From: Pyxidicoccus caerfyrddinensis
GTDB lineage: Bacteria > Myxococcota > Myxococcia > Myxococcales > Myxococcaceae
Direction of reading: 5' to 3'
DNA: 64,000 bases
Assembly: GCF_010894405.1 (NCBI RefSeq)
Contig: NZ_JAAIYA010000021.1
Location: forward strand, 1-64,000
Shown here: positions 1 through 7,729 of the stretch, in pieces
How positions within the stretch are numbered: the stretch's first letter is position 1
How the letters are laid out: each line of letters starts with the position of its first letter
Made by a program: the position numbers and the translations under genes
Notes under the pieces: model-generated
The model's input: the letters and a program-made list of their open reading frames with translations, nothing else
Databases searched by the model: none
What the model was told of the DNA's origin: nothing

Positions 1-24
1 AGCCAGGATCAAACTCTCCAATTG
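1..24 (-). rRNA. 16S rRNA, 5' end only (partial)
   Basis: The reverse complement reads AATTGGAGAGTTTGATCCTG, the universal 16S 5' end that carries the 27F primer site. By alignment with E. coli the mature end is near base 24. The gene runs leftward out of the window, so only its first two dozen bases are visible. Confidence 0.95.
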
Positions 25-186
25 TATTTTTTTGAAGAATTGAACCGGCGTCAGTCTCGGCCCGCTAAAGGGCTTTCGACTCGCTGATTCATATCGGTGC
101 TGCCGGCTGCGCTTCTCAGCGCGACCTGGCTGGCACCGTCAAAGAATTGACTGCGGTTTCCGCAATCTGTCTTCTACTTGGGCTTG

Positions 187-206
187 CTATTTGGTTTTCA
201 AAGACC
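187..206 (-). promoter_or_regulatory. boxA-like antitermination element in the rrn leader
   Basis: The leftward strand reads GGTCTTTGAAAACCAAATAG. It resembles the leader element found before 16S in many bacteria and the NusB/S10-binding boxA. The call rests on similarity and position only. Confidence 0.4.
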
Positions 207-285
207 GAGTCGCTTGTACCATCCGCGACTTTTTGTTACCGTTGCTGCTCTTGCCGCCTGCCGTTTCCAACCGGCGGGGCCGCAT

Positions 286-314
286 TCTTTATTTGAGTCC
301 GCATCCGTTGTCAA
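286..314 (-). promoter_or_regulatory. Possible proximal rrn promoter of a different type
   Basis: TTGACA at 309-314 is followed leftward, after 17 bp, by TAAAGA. The TAGAAG/CCGCGCCCC signature of the five upstream promoters is missing, so this is tentative. Confidence 0.3.
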
Positions 315-397
315 CTTCGACTTTTGCGTCCTCTTGGCCTCTCGAAGTCTTCAGCGCCGCCCAGTGGCTTCCGCTGTTTTCTTTCGAGGGGGCGCGG

Positions 398-427
398 CTT
401 CTACCGCTTCGCCGCCGTCCCTGTCAA
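398..427 (-). promoter_or_regulatory. rrn promoter P5 (closest signature promoter to 16S)
   Basis: The -35 is TTGACA (422-427), the spacer 18 bp, the -10 TAGAAG (398-403), then the GC-rich discriminator CCGCGCCCC. Upstream, GTCAAC...GTTGAC forms an inverted repeat over the -35. A GC-rich discriminator is typical of stringently controlled rRNA promoters. Confidence 0.75.
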
Positions 428-504
428 CCGCTGCTTCGTTGACTTCCCCAACCGAACCGCCCGTTCCACTTCTTCCCGGGCTTTTCTTTTTCGTCGGGGA
501 GCGG

Positions 505-532
505 CTTCTACCACCGCCGCATCTTCTGTCAA
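505..532 (-). promoter_or_regulatory. rrn promoter P4
   Basis: The -35 is TTGACA (527-532), the spacer 16 bp, the -10 TAGAAG (505-510), and the discriminator CCGCTCCCC (one base off the array consensus). Confidence 0.75.
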
Positions 533-631
533 CTCGCTTCGTCGACCGCCGTATTCAGTCTGTCGGTGCTGCTGTCCCGCCTCCGAAGTGCCTTCCGCGC
601 CAGTGCGCGGGCTTCGGTGCGAGGGGCGCGG

Positions 632-659
632 CTTCTACCACCACCGCGCTTCGAGTCAA
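632..659 (-). promoter_or_regulatory. rrn promoter P3
   Basis: The -35 is TTGACT (654-659), the spacer 16 bp, the -10 TAGAAG (632-637), and the discriminator CCGCGCCCC. The spacer is nearly identical to that of P1. Confidence 0.75.
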
Positions 660-750
660 CCGCTACTTGCTGACTCTTTCTACCGTCCTGCTCCCGGCGA
701 ATCCTTCTGGCTGCTGCTGCCCGCCAGCGAGTTCGTCGAGTGGGGCGCGG

Positions 751-778
751 CTTCTACCACCGCCGCTCCGTGGATCAA
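751..778 (-). promoter_or_regulatory. rrn promoter P2
   Basis: The -35 is TTGATC (773-778, the weakest match in the array), the spacer 16 bp, the -10 TAGAAG (751-756), and the discriminator CCGCGCCCC. Confidence 0.7.
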
Positions 779-859
779 CCTATTTGGTCGAACCTTCGAA
801 TTTCTTCTGTCCGCCCCGGCGAGCTGCTGAGATCAGCCGTTCGTTCGAGGGGGCGCGGC

Positions 860-887
860 TTCTACCACCACCGCGTTCAGGGTCAAC
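860..887 (-). promoter_or_regulatory. rrn promoter P1 (most distal signature promoter)
   Basis: The -35 is TTGACC (882-887), the spacer 16 bp, the -10 TAGAAG (860-865), and the discriminator CCGCGCCCC. GTCAAC at 884-889 and GTTGAC at about 897-902 form an inverted repeat around the -35. A looser candidate lies further upstream (TTGACG 983-988, 16 bp, TTAGTA 961-966). Confidence 0.75.
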
Positions 888-1134
888 ACGCTTCGTTGAC
901 CTTTTTCTTCCCCCATTCGCCACCCGGCAGAGGCACCAGGGCGTCGAGCGGAGGTTCAGTTACTAACGCTTCGTGACGAGGGCGTCAATTCCTCATGATC
1001 GAAGCTGCAGGTCACGCCGTCGCAATCGGGGATTTATGCAGCCCCTTCAGGGGTGTGAACCCCCTCCCCCAGAAAGCCCCTTCCTCCAGCAAAATCCCCG
1101 GTTTGCCGCTCGGACAGCGACCGGGCGGGCCTTC

Positions 1135-1863
1135 TCAGGAGTCCAGTCCGGCCCGGGGGCTCGAGGGCTCCGGCTGATCTACCCCGCTGGGAGCTCCCGG
1201 CCGCCATGTGGTGCCGAAGAGCCAGTCCGAGAAGGGCACGGTGATGTTGAAGTTGTACCGCTGCATCTTCGAGGGGTCGTGGTGCGCCTGGTGGTGGCGC
1301 CGCAGCCGCGCCATCAGCGGCAGCCGCGCCACGGGGTGCTCGGGCGGCAGGTGGTGGCAGAAGTGGAGCCACTCGTAGGTGAGGTAGTAGCCCACGGCCG
1401 AGGCCGCGAAGAGCCAGCCCACGTTCGGCGTGACGAGCGCGAAGCACAGCGCCGCCAGCGGCGTGGCGATGGTCCCCAGGAAGAAGAGCAGCAGCACGGG
1501 CGGGAAGAGCACCATCTTCACGTCCCGCGCGGACTCGTAGGCGAGCGCCTCGTGGGTGAAGAAGCGGTGGTGCTGCTCGGTGTGTCGCTGGAAGAGCAGC
1601 CTCAGCCCCCGGCGGCGATGGTGCATGGGCCCGCGGTGGCCGAGGAACTCCACGACGTTTCCCAGCAGGAAGACCGCGGGCACCGTCAGCCACTCCAGGG
1701 GCCGCACCGCATCCAGCCGGGAGAGCGAGAAGCCGATGGCCGCCAGCGCACCGAGGCTGGTGAAGGCGAAGTGCGCCCTCCCCGAGTAGCGCGGGCCCAC
1801 GTACTTCCGGCGGTACTCCTCGCGGAAGGTCTTCACCCGCTCGGGAATGGTGTGTGTGGCCAT
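1135..1863 (-). CDS. Fatty acid hydroxylase / sterol desaturase family membrane protein
   Basis: This 242-residue integral membrane protein belongs to the diiron fatty-acid hydroxylase superfamily. The metal-binding His clusters are visible in order: GHRGPMHH near residue 75, HTEQHH near 95, a CHH cluster near 170, and HHQAHH near 195. Hydrophobic segments lie between them. Such enzymes hydroxylate or desaturate lipids or carotenoids in the membrane; the substrate here cannot be read. The ATG chosen is preceded by GGGGGGAAG. Longer upstream extensions run antisense to or over the deformylase frame and lack a ribosome site. It lies 23 bp downstream of def and co-directional with the rRNA promoters, and probably shares def's transcript. 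Confidence 0.8.
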   Translation of the reverse strand: MATHTIPERVKTFREEYRRKYVGPRYSGRAHFAFTSLGALAAIGFSLSRLDAVRPLEWLTVPAVFLLGNVVEFLGHRGPMHHRRRGLRLLFQRHTEQHHRFFTHEALAYESARDVKMVLFPPVLLLFFLGTIATPLAALCFALVTPNVGWLFAASAVGYYLTYEWLHFCHHLPPEHPVARLPLMARLRRHHQAHHDPSKMQRYNFNITVPFSDWLFGTTWRPGAPSGVDQPEPSSPRAGLDS

Positions 1864-1886
1864 GGCTTCCCCCCGGTGTCCCGGTC

Positions 1887-2396
1887 CTAGTCCTTCTGCT
1901 GCCGGGCCTTCGCCTTCTGGAGCTTCTGCATCCGTCCCAGGATGAGCGTGCGCTTGAGGCTGGACAGGTGGTCCACGAAGACGTGCCCGTCCAGATGGTC
2001 GATTTCGTGCTGCAGCACGTGGGCGAGCCGACCTTCCGCCTCCACCTCGTGCCACTCGCCCGTCCTGTCCTGGTAGCGCACCTTCACCCGGTGGAAGCGC
2101 GGGCACTTCTCCCACTCCCGGGGGACGGAGAGGCAGCCTTCCTCCATCGTCACGGGCTCCTTCTTCTCCAACAGCTGCGGGTTGACGATTTCGAAGGACG
2201 TTCCGTCCTCGCGTCCCACCAACGCCACGCGCAGCGGCTCGCCGACCTGGTTGGCGGCGATGCCGATGCCCTCTGCTTCCTTCATCGACTCGGCCATCTC
2301 CTCCAGCAGCTTCTGGAGCGGGGGGCCAAAGTCCGTCACGGGCTTCGTGGGCGAGGTGAGTACCTTGTGGGGCCAGATGACGATGTCGCGAGCCAT
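1887..2396 (-). CDS. def: Peptide deformylase
   Basis: This 169-residue cytoplasmic metalloenzyme removes the N-formyl group from nascent proteins. All three family motifs are present: motif 1 reads EGIGIAANQVG (usual form GIGLAAPQVG, so Pro is Asn here), motif 2 EEGCLSVP with the metal-binding Cys, and motif 3 QHEIDHLDG with two metal-ligand His and the catalytic Glu. The length is normal. The start gives MARDIVIWP; upstream in-frame extension is low-complexity and not conserved-looking. No fmt gene is adjacent, so this may be one of several deformylases. The A-N-Q variant of motif 1 is a mild oddity. Confidence 0.92.
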   Translation of the reverse strand: MARDIVIWPHKVLTSPTKPVTDFGPPLQKLLEEMAESMKEAEGIGIAANQVGEPLRVALVGREDGTSFEIVNPQLLEKKEPVTMEEGCLSVPREWEKCPRFHRVKVRYQDRTGEWHEVEAEGRLAHVLQHEIDHLDGHVFVDHLSSLKRTLILGRMQKLQKAKARQQKD

Positions 2397-2541
2397 GGGC
2401 CCGAATCTGCCATGCACGCTCGCCCGCCGCCGCGCCATTCCGCATCCCAACGGTCCAGCGGCATACACCCCGGGGCCCCGGAATGCCGGGCCCCCAAGCC
2501 CTCCCCCGGGGCGCCGGGCCGCCTCCCGCATCCCTGGATGG

Positions 2542-3903
2542 CTAGCGGGCCTCCGGGAGCAGCGCGCAGTAGAGGGACGAGAAGGGCAGCGAGGCCCGCC
2601 GGTACCGCACCGAGTTGCCCGACTCCGCCCACTCCAGCCACACCACATGCGCCTGGGTTCCACACCTCGAGGCGGCGATGGACGCCTCCCCCGAGTCCCC
2701 CGCCGCCGTGCGGCTCAGGTTCTCCGCGGCCCCCAGCGCCAGGCCGAAGCCCGCCGTGGCGCGCGTGTACACGTCCCGCTCGCCGAAGTAGCCCTCCGTC
2801 CAGACCAGCCTGACGCCCGTGCCCGCGGGAATCAGCCGCGCGTCCCGCGAGTCCGCCGCCGACGCGCTCACGTTCACTGGCATTGCGAAGGTGGCGCCCC
2901 CGTCCAGGCTCATGGAGAGGTACACGTCCGACTCGTACCGCTCGGGCGTCTGGCCCACCCAGGACACGAACACCCTCGAATCCCTCACCACGACTCTCGG
3001 GTCGAAGGCCGTGGCCGGGGCGTGGCTCACCTTCACCTCCGGGCCGAAGGTGGCGCCCGCGTCCGTGCTCCTGCGCAGCCGCACCTCGCACGTGGGGAAG
3101 TCGCACTCGCTCCACACCACGTAGACGCTGTTGCCCAGCACCGCGAGCTCCTGCTGGTCGGACTCGGCGTCGGTGTCGGTGAGGCGGAGGATGGGGCCGA
3201 AGGTGACGCCGCCATCCGTGCTGCGCCGGAAGAAGAGGTCCGAGCCGTCGTTGGAGCCACCGTCGTCCCACAGCGCGTAGACGTTGTCCCCGCGCGCCGC
3301 CAGTTCGACGCCGCCGTAGCGGCGGTTCTCGCTCAGGACGTCGAGGTCCGCGAAGACGTGCCCCGCCACCGGGCTGCGGATGAAGAGGACGTCGCCCACC
3401 TCGTCCTCGGCCGAGCGGTACCAGTGAATGTAGACGTTGTCGCCGCTGGCCGCGAGGCGCAGGCCGCCCTCGGAGTAGCTCGTCAGCTCCAGCACCGGGC
3501 CGAAGGTGGCGCCGCCGTCATCGCTCGAGCGGAAGCGCAGGCCGCCCTCCACCCACGTCAGGTAGACGCGGCTGCTCTGCGCGAGCACCCGCACGTCATG
3601 TGCCTCTTCCTCAGGGGTGATTCCGTCCTGGCTGAGGTTCCGCACCGTGCCGAAGGTGGCGCCGCCGTCCGCGCTGCGCCGGTAGTACACGTCCCCCGCC
3701 CCCGTGGCCGCGTCCACCCAGGCCACGTGCACGTCTGCGCCGAGCGCGGACACCTGGGGCTCCTGGTAGCTCGCCGCCGTCGTCGTCAGGGTGCGCGCCG
3801 GCGAGAAGACCTGCGCCCATGCGCTTCCGGGCAGCACCGCCATCACCGTCACCGCCGCAGCCAGCAGCGCCCCCACCGTGCCGCCGCGCTTCGGACTCCC
3901 CAT
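2542..3903 (-). CDS. Secreted sialidase-like BNR/Asp-box repeat protein
   Basis: The chosen start gives a classic signal peptide ending ...SAWA, with GGGAGGGG placed before the ATG; an upstream in-frame start would bury the signal. The mature protein is a run of beta-propeller blades. Each ends in an Asp-box such as SADGGATFG, SSDDGGATFG, STDGGVTFG, STDAGATFG and SLDGGATFA, alternating with strands of the form VYVVWSE. This is the sialidase/BNR fold (453 aa precursor). No catalytic Arg triad or Tyr/Glu pair is evident, so a glycan-binding or structural role is as likely as sialidase activity. It stands alone, leftward, 145 bp upstream of the deformylase. Confidence 0.7.
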   Translation of the reverse strand: MGSPKRGGTVGALLAAAVTVMAVLPGSAWAQVFSPARTLTTTAASYQEPQVSALGADVHVAWVDAATGAGDVYYRRSADGGATFGTVRNLSQDGITPEEEAHDVRVLAQSSRVYLTWVEGGLRFRSSDDGGATFGPVLELTSYSEGGLRLAASGDNVYIHWYRSAEDEVGDVLFIRSPVAGHVFADLDVLSENRRYGGVELAARGDNVYALWDDGGSNDGSDLFFRRSTDGGVTFGPILRLTDTDAESDQQELAVLGNSVYVVWSECDFPTCEVRLRRSTDAGATFGPEVKVSHAPATAFDPRVVVRDSRVFVSWVGQTPERYESDVYLSMSLDGGATFAMPVNVSASAADSRDARLIPAGTGVRLVWTEGYFGERDVYTRATAGFGLALGAAENLSRTAAGDSGEASIAASRCGTQAHVVWLEWAESGNSVRYRRASLPFSSLYCALLPEAR

Positions 3904-4061
3904 GTGCCCCACCCCTCCCGACGCCACGCCATGCGGCGCTGTGTCGGGTGAGGTAAGGACGTGCCAACCTCCTGACAGCGTCCCCCGGAGCAGCCTCCCG
4001 CCCGCAGGTGAACGCCGGACAGTTGGCGCACTCATACTGACAGGTCTGCTACACCTGTCTC

Positions 4062-4544
4062 ATGCACCCGCACTCCCAGCTCATCACGGACTTCTACACC
4101 GCGTTCCAGAAGCGCGACGCGAAGGCCATGGCTGCCTGCTACCACCCCGACGCCGAGTTCTCCGACGAGGTCTTCGTCGGCCTGCGCCACGGCGGCGTCA
4201 CCTCCATGTGGACCATGCTCTGCGAGCGCGGCAAGGACCTGGAGCTCACCTTCCGCGACGTCCAGGCCGATGACCGCACCGGCCGCGCCCACTGGGACGC
4301 GCACTACACGTTCAGCGGCACGGGCCGGAAGGTCATCAACCGCATCGACGCCGAGTTCGAGTTCCGCGACGGGAAGATTCTCCGCCACCGCGACCGCTTC
4401 AACTTCCACGCGTGGTCACGTCAGGCCCTCGGGCCCATGGGCCTGCTGCTCGGGTGGACCCCGCTGCTGAAGAACAAGGTCCGCTCCCAGGCTCGCGCGA
4501 CGCTGGACAAGTTCATGAAGGAGCGCGGCGTCCAGGGGCCGTGA
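4062..4544 (+). CDS. SnoaL-like / NTF2-like fold protein
   Basis: This 160-residue protein opens with the typical NTF2-like pattern: a first helix (LITDFYTAFQKRDAKAMAAC), then YHPDAEFSDEVF, and later GKILRHRDRFN. This cone-shaped alpha/beta fold is used by polyketide cyclases, ketosteroid isomerases and many stress proteins. No catalytic residue set is obvious and the substrate is unknown. The last 40 residues, rich in Lys/Arg and Leu, extend beyond the minimal fold. It is convergent with the next gene, with the stop codons about 1 bp apart. Confidence 0.65.
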   Translation: MHPHSQLITDFYTAFQKRDAKAMAACYHPDAEFSDEVFVGLRHGGVTSMWTMLCERGKDLELTFRDVQADDRTGRAHWDAHYTFSGTGRKVINRIDAEFEFRDGKILRHRDRFNFHAWSRQALGPMGLLLGWTPLLKNKVRSQARATLDKFMKERGVQGP

Positions 4545-4545
4545 G

Positions 4546-4971
4546 TCACCGCAGCGGCGCCACGTCCGGCGGCACCCAGCCGGCCCGCGCCGCCGGTGAG
4601 TCCAGCGTCTCCTTGCGGTAGTGCCGGTCCAGGAGGCGCGAGTCCGTCAGCTCCGGCCTCGCCTCCAGGAAGGCGTCGAAGGACGTGAGGCCCGGGGCCG
4701 CGTCGAGCCCCGCCTGCACCAGCTCCGCCCAGGCCCGGGTGAGCGTCTCGTGGTACTTGCCCGTCGCTCCGAGCGCCGCCGCGTAGCGCTGGATGAGGCT
4801 GCGCACCCGCTCCAGGCCGGACTCGAAGCCGTGCTCGCGCAGGCACAGCCAGGCCAGCCGCACGTGCTCGCGGTGTCGGAAGTCCGCGCCCGGATAGGTG
4901 GCCGCATCCACCGCCGCGAGGAAGTCCGCGTCCGTCATCTGCTCCTGCTTCTTCGCCGCCGGTGCGCTCAT
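4546..4971 (-). CDS. Conserved hypothetical protein, coupled to marR
   Basis: This 141-residue soluble, mainly helical protein was not matched to a named family. Visible features are an N-terminal Ala/Lys-rich tail, FRHREHVRLAWLCLREHG (residues about 33-50) and a second conserved-looking block KYHETLTRAWAEL with His and Glu spaced as if for binding. Its ATG overlaps the stop of the upstream MarR gene by four bases (ATGA), so the two are probably translationally coupled. It may carry out the response that the regulator controls. Function unknown. Confidence 0.7.
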   Translation of the reverse strand: MSAPAAKKQEQMTDADFLAAVDAATYPGADFRHREHVRLAWLCLREHGFESGLERVRSLIQRYAAALGATGKYHETLTRAWAELVQAGLDAAPGLTSFDAFLEARPELTDSRLLDRHYRKETLDSPAARAGWVPPDVAPLR

Positions 4972-5441
4972 CCGCCACCTCCCCTGGTGCGTGACTTCCG
5001 TTTCGGCGGCTCCGCCTCCCCCGCTTCCGCGAGGGCCGCGAGCCCCTTCTTGAGGGCCTCCACGTCCCTTGCCGACAGCCCCTCCAGCGCTGCTGCCTCC
5101 AGTGCTTCCAGGTGCCGGTGCACACGGGTCGCCAGCGTCCGGCCCGCCGCCGTCAGCGATACCTGGAACGAGCGCCGGTCCTCGGGCCGCAGCTCCCTGC
5201 GCACCAGCCGCTTCGCCTCCAGCCGGTCCACGTAGCTGGTGAGCGTGGAGCGCTTGTGCGCGAAGGCCGCGTGCAGCTCGCCCAGCGAGGTGTCTCCCAC
5301 CTCCAGCAAGTACGCCAGCAGGTGTGCCTCGCCCTGGGACACGTCCAGCGGGGGCTCGGCCTCTTCGAGGAACAGGCCGATGCGGTGCGTGGCGCGGTGC
5401 ACGTCCAGGACGAGGCGGAGCGGCTTCATGCTCCTTTGCAT
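4968..5441 (-). CDS. MarR-family transcriptional regulator
   Basis: This 157-residue winged-helix repressor has the MarR layout: N-terminal dimerisation helix, recognition region (SLGELHAAFAHKRSTLTSYV), wing with RPEDRRSFQVSLT, then LTAAGRTLATRVHRHLEALE and a C-terminal helix. The start chosen is the ATG at 5439-5441, with GGAG nine bases upstream; a second ATG twelve bases in sits too close to an AGGAG. It is transcribed away from the gene at 5519. A 23-bp palindrome lies in between and just upstream, as expected for an autoregulating MarR protein. The ligand is unknown. Confidence 0.88.
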   Translation of the reverse strand: MQRSMKPLRLVLDVHRATHRIGLFLEEAEPPLDVSQGEAHLLAYLLEVGDTSLGELHAAFAHKRSTLTSYVDRLEAKRLVRRELRPEDRRSFQVSLTAAGRTLATRVHRHLEALEAAALEGLSARDVEALKKGLAALAEAGEAEPPKRKSRTRGGGG

Positions 5442-5452
5442 AACACATGCTC

Positions 5453-5475
5453 CGATTTCGGAAGTTCCGAATTCG
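5453..5475. promoter_or_regulatory. Palindromic operator candidate for the MarR protein
   Basis: The core TTCGGAA-G-TTCCGAA (5457-5471) is a perfect 15-bp palindrome. It extends to 23 bp (CGATTTCGGAA-G-TTCCGAATTCG) with one mismatched pair. It sits in the short divergent gap, 12 bp before the marR start and 44 bp before the rightward gene, and is AT-richer than its surroundings. Confidence 0.6.
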
Positions 5476-5518
5476 TAATAATCCACCTGGCGGACCGGGT
5501 TGCTCTATCCTCAGGACC

Positions 5519-6172
5519 ATGACGCCTCCCGAGAACGAAAACGTGGACGTGCTGGACCTCTGGCTCCTGGAGGTCGCCATGGAGCTGCCCACGCCCCTGC
5601 ACATGCTCGCGGAGCCGAATCCCCACGTCGCGCTGCACATGCCGGATGACCCGCGCTTCTCTCGCGAGGAGCTGTGCGAGCGGCTGTCCTTCCTCTCCGA
5701 GCGCGGCTTCATCCGCGTGCACGAGATGCCGGATGGACTGGAGGAGCTGTACTCCCCGGAGCAGATCTCCCGCGCCATCGACGCGCGCCGGAACCGCTCC
5801 TATTTCGGCTATTCGCTCACCCCCGAGGGAGGCGCCGCCTGGGAGCGGCAGGCCCGCCCCGACTGGAGCCGCTACGTCAACGCCGGCGAGGAGCCCACTG
5901 CCGACGGGGCCGCGGACGCCTGGGTCATCGAGGCCGCGAGCCTCGAAACCGCCGAGGAGGAAGTGCGCTTCCACGAGACGCTCGGCGATGGGAACCAGCC
6001 CGTGCACGCTTCGAAGCGCGGCGAGGAGCTGGTTCCGTGGCAGGTCACCTACTGGAAGACGCTGCCTCGCGGCTACCGGCTCCACTACACCACCGTGCCC
6101 GTGCCTCGCGACGTGCAGCGGATGATGGCCGTGCCGGCGCGGGCTCCCTGGTACACGCGCGCGCGGGTGTGA
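5519..6172 (+). CDS. Hypothetical protein divergent from marR
   Basis: This 217-residue protein was not recognised. Residues about 10-75 (from LDLWLLEVAMELPTPLHML to LSERGFIRV) have the helix-helix-wing feel of a winged-helix segment. The later part is rich in Trp/Tyr and contains EEVRFHETLGDG and WQVTYWKTLPRGYRL. There is no signal peptide or membrane segment. The ATG at 5519 follows a CAGGA; an earlier in-frame start would run through the operator palindrome. The shared divergent promoter suggests the MarR protein controls it. Confidence 0.65.
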   Translation: MTPPENENVDVLDLWLLEVAMELPTPLHMLAEPNPHVALHMPDDPRFSREELCERLSFLSERGFIRVHEMPDGLEELYSPEQISRAIDARRNRSYFGYSLTPEGGAAWERQARPDWSRYVNAGEEPTADGAADAWVIEAASLETAEEEVRFHETLGDGNQPVHASKRGEELVPWQVTYWKTLPRGYRLHYTTVPVPRDVQRMMAVPARAPWYTRARV

Positions 6173-6190
6173 CTCCGGCTCGCAGCGTGC

Positions 6191-7666
6191 TCACGCGTCT
6201 CCGAGCTCGAGGTGCTGGATGAGCAACGGGCCGTGGCCCTCTTCACGGGCCAGCCTCGCCTTGCAGCGCAGGTTCCCCATCCAGTCGAGGAACCGCAGGT
6301 CCACCGCTCCGTCCTCGTGCAGCAGCAGCGAGCCGTAGCCGTTGTTGCCCAGCTCCGGACGGACTCCCGTCCACTCGGGGAAGCGGGGGTTGGACTCCAG
6401 GAAGCGCAGGGGCGCGGGGGCGGTGTGTCCCGGCTCAACCCTGGGTATCGGCAGGCCTCCGTGTCCGAGGCTCGCTCCGACGAAGGGCAGCCCCGAGCCC
6501 CGGTCGAAGAGGGCTCCGTACGGTGTGCTTCCCCAGCACCACAGGTCCACTCGGGACGAGTCCACCACCAGCGACTTCAGGTCTTCCAGCAGGGGCGACG
6601 TCGTCTTCGCTCCGTACCGGTACGGGGCTCCGTGGCTCAGCAGGATGTTCACCGCTCCCCGCTGGCGTCCCTCCGCGAGCACCGTGTCCAGCCAGCCCAG
6701 CAGCTCCGCGTCGCGGTGCCGGCCCGGCTCGAAGTACGCCGTGTCCAGGCCGATGAGCTGGAAGCGCTCCGAGGCGACACAGAAGTAGCTGCCCTCCTGC
6801 ACCTGGCGGGTCCTCGCGGCGCCCCGGCGCTCGTCGAGGTAGCGGAAGTAGGGCGAGCCTCCCGAGCGCATCTCCGCGCTCGCGTTCAGCGTCAGCAGCG
6901 TCGTCACCGGCAGGAGCGACTCCAGCGGCTCGGCCACGTGCGCGTCGAACTCTCCCTGCCGGCCCGCGTAGTACACGCCGCCCAGGTGCACCGCGTACTC
7001 CAGGCGCTCGCCTCGCATGAGTAGCTGCCGGGTCAGGTAGCGCGCGGGGTATTCGCCCGTGCCGAAGTCGGAGAACAGCGCCAGCTCCACGGGCTTCCCG
7101 GGCGCGGGCTCGCGCAGCGGGTAGCGGAAGCGGCTCGGGTGGCGCTCGCTATCGTGCCTGCGGAAAGGGGCCTTCGGTACGGTGGCGCCTCGCAGCCACG
7201 CCTTGCCCGTGAAGAGCAGCCAGCCTCGCAGGTCCGCCACCGGCTCGAACTTCGTGCGCGACGGGTCGATGGGGATTTCGTCCGTCATCAGCGGGAAGCG
7301 GAAGTCCGGGGGCAGCCGCACCGACGCCTTCGCTTGAAACGGCGGATGCCGCAGCGCCTGGAGCGCCGCCTCCGGGTCGCGGAGTGCCTGCTCCGCTTCC
7401 TGGAGTACGCGTGCGAAGTCGAGCTCCGATATCGGCGAGCCCAGGCTCGCTCGCGCCAGGTGCAGCACTTCGTCGGGCTCGCTCAGGAAGCGGGCTCGCA
7501 GCGCATCGAGCTCTTCCGGCTCGAGCGGTGACAGTTCCTGCGCTTCCGCCTCGGGCTGCGACACCGTGCTGCGCCCGAGACGTGAGGCCGTTGGCGCCCG
7601 ATACCCGAGCGCCGTGTAGAGCTCCATCCGCTTGCGGTCCATGGAGCGCATCATCACCCGGTCCAC
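6191..7666 (-). CDS. Calcineurin-like phosphoesterase homologue lacking metal ligands (predicted pseudoenzyme)
   Basis: The protein has 491 residues from a GTG; an in-frame ATG lies at 7652-7654 and the true start is unsure. Residues about 190-420 follow the calcineurin-type metallophosphoesterase core, but the signature blocks are altered. The usual GD(W)GTG is SDFGTG, LGDVYYSG is LGGVYYAG, the GNHD block is NASAEMRSGG, SHHP is SHGAP, and WGHEH is WGSTPYG. Thus at least four of the usual metal ligands (Asp, Asn, two His) are replaced while the hydrophobic scaffold is kept. The first 190 residues are an unrecognised domain. It probably binds rather than hydrolyses, perhaps as a regulator; this is inference. 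It is convergent with the gene ending at 6172. Confidence 0.65.
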   Translation of the reverse strand: MDRVMMRSMDRKRMELYTALGYRAPTASRLGRSTVSQPEAEAQELSPLEPEELDALRARFLSEPDEVLHLARASLGSPISELDFARVLQEAEQALRDPEAALQALRHPPFQAKASVRLPPDFRFPLMTDEIPIDPSRTKFEPVADLRGWLLFTGKAWLRGATVPKAPFRRHDSERHPSRFRYPLREPAPGKPVELALFSDFGTGEYPARYLTRQLLMRGERLEYAVHLGGVYYAGRQGEFDAHVAEPLESLLPVTTLLTLNASAEMRSGGSPYFRYLDERRGAARTRQVQEGSYFCVASERFQLIGLDTAYFEPGRHRDAELLGWLDTVLAEGRQRGAVNILLSHGAPYRYGAKTTSPLLEDLKSLVVDSSRVDLWCWGSTPYGALFDRGSGLPFVGASLGHGGLPIPRVEPGHTAPAPLRFLESNPRFPEWTGVRPELGNNGYGSLLLHEDGAVDLRFLDWMGNLRCKARLAREEGHGPLLIQHLELGDA

Positions 7667-7729
7667 CGACAGGCGGGAATGGTGCGCCCATCACATCCGG
7701 CGCCTTCGCGGCGGGCCGGAAGCCTGGGC

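Larger units (their letters stand above)
25..397 (-). other. rRNA leader between the promoters and the 16S gene
   Basis: About 370 bases lie between the nearest signature rrn promoter and mature 16S. They are less GC-rich than the genome. They hold a perfect small hairpin (TGCGG-TTT-CCGCA, 152-164) and a boxA-like element. Open frames here on the other strand are not credible genes. The region probably carries antitermination and RNase III processing signals. Confidence 0.7.

Noticed and set aside
178..976. Long overlapping open frames on the + strand before position 1000
   Set aside because: They cover the leftward rrn leader and promoter array. Their peptides repeat because the promoters repeat, and they have no ribosome site or family.
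1042..1063. CCCC-TTCA-GGGG and GGGG-TGTGAA-CCCC as an attenuator
   Set aside because: Four-base arms in very GC-rich DNA occur by chance, and no leader peptide or regulated gene fits.
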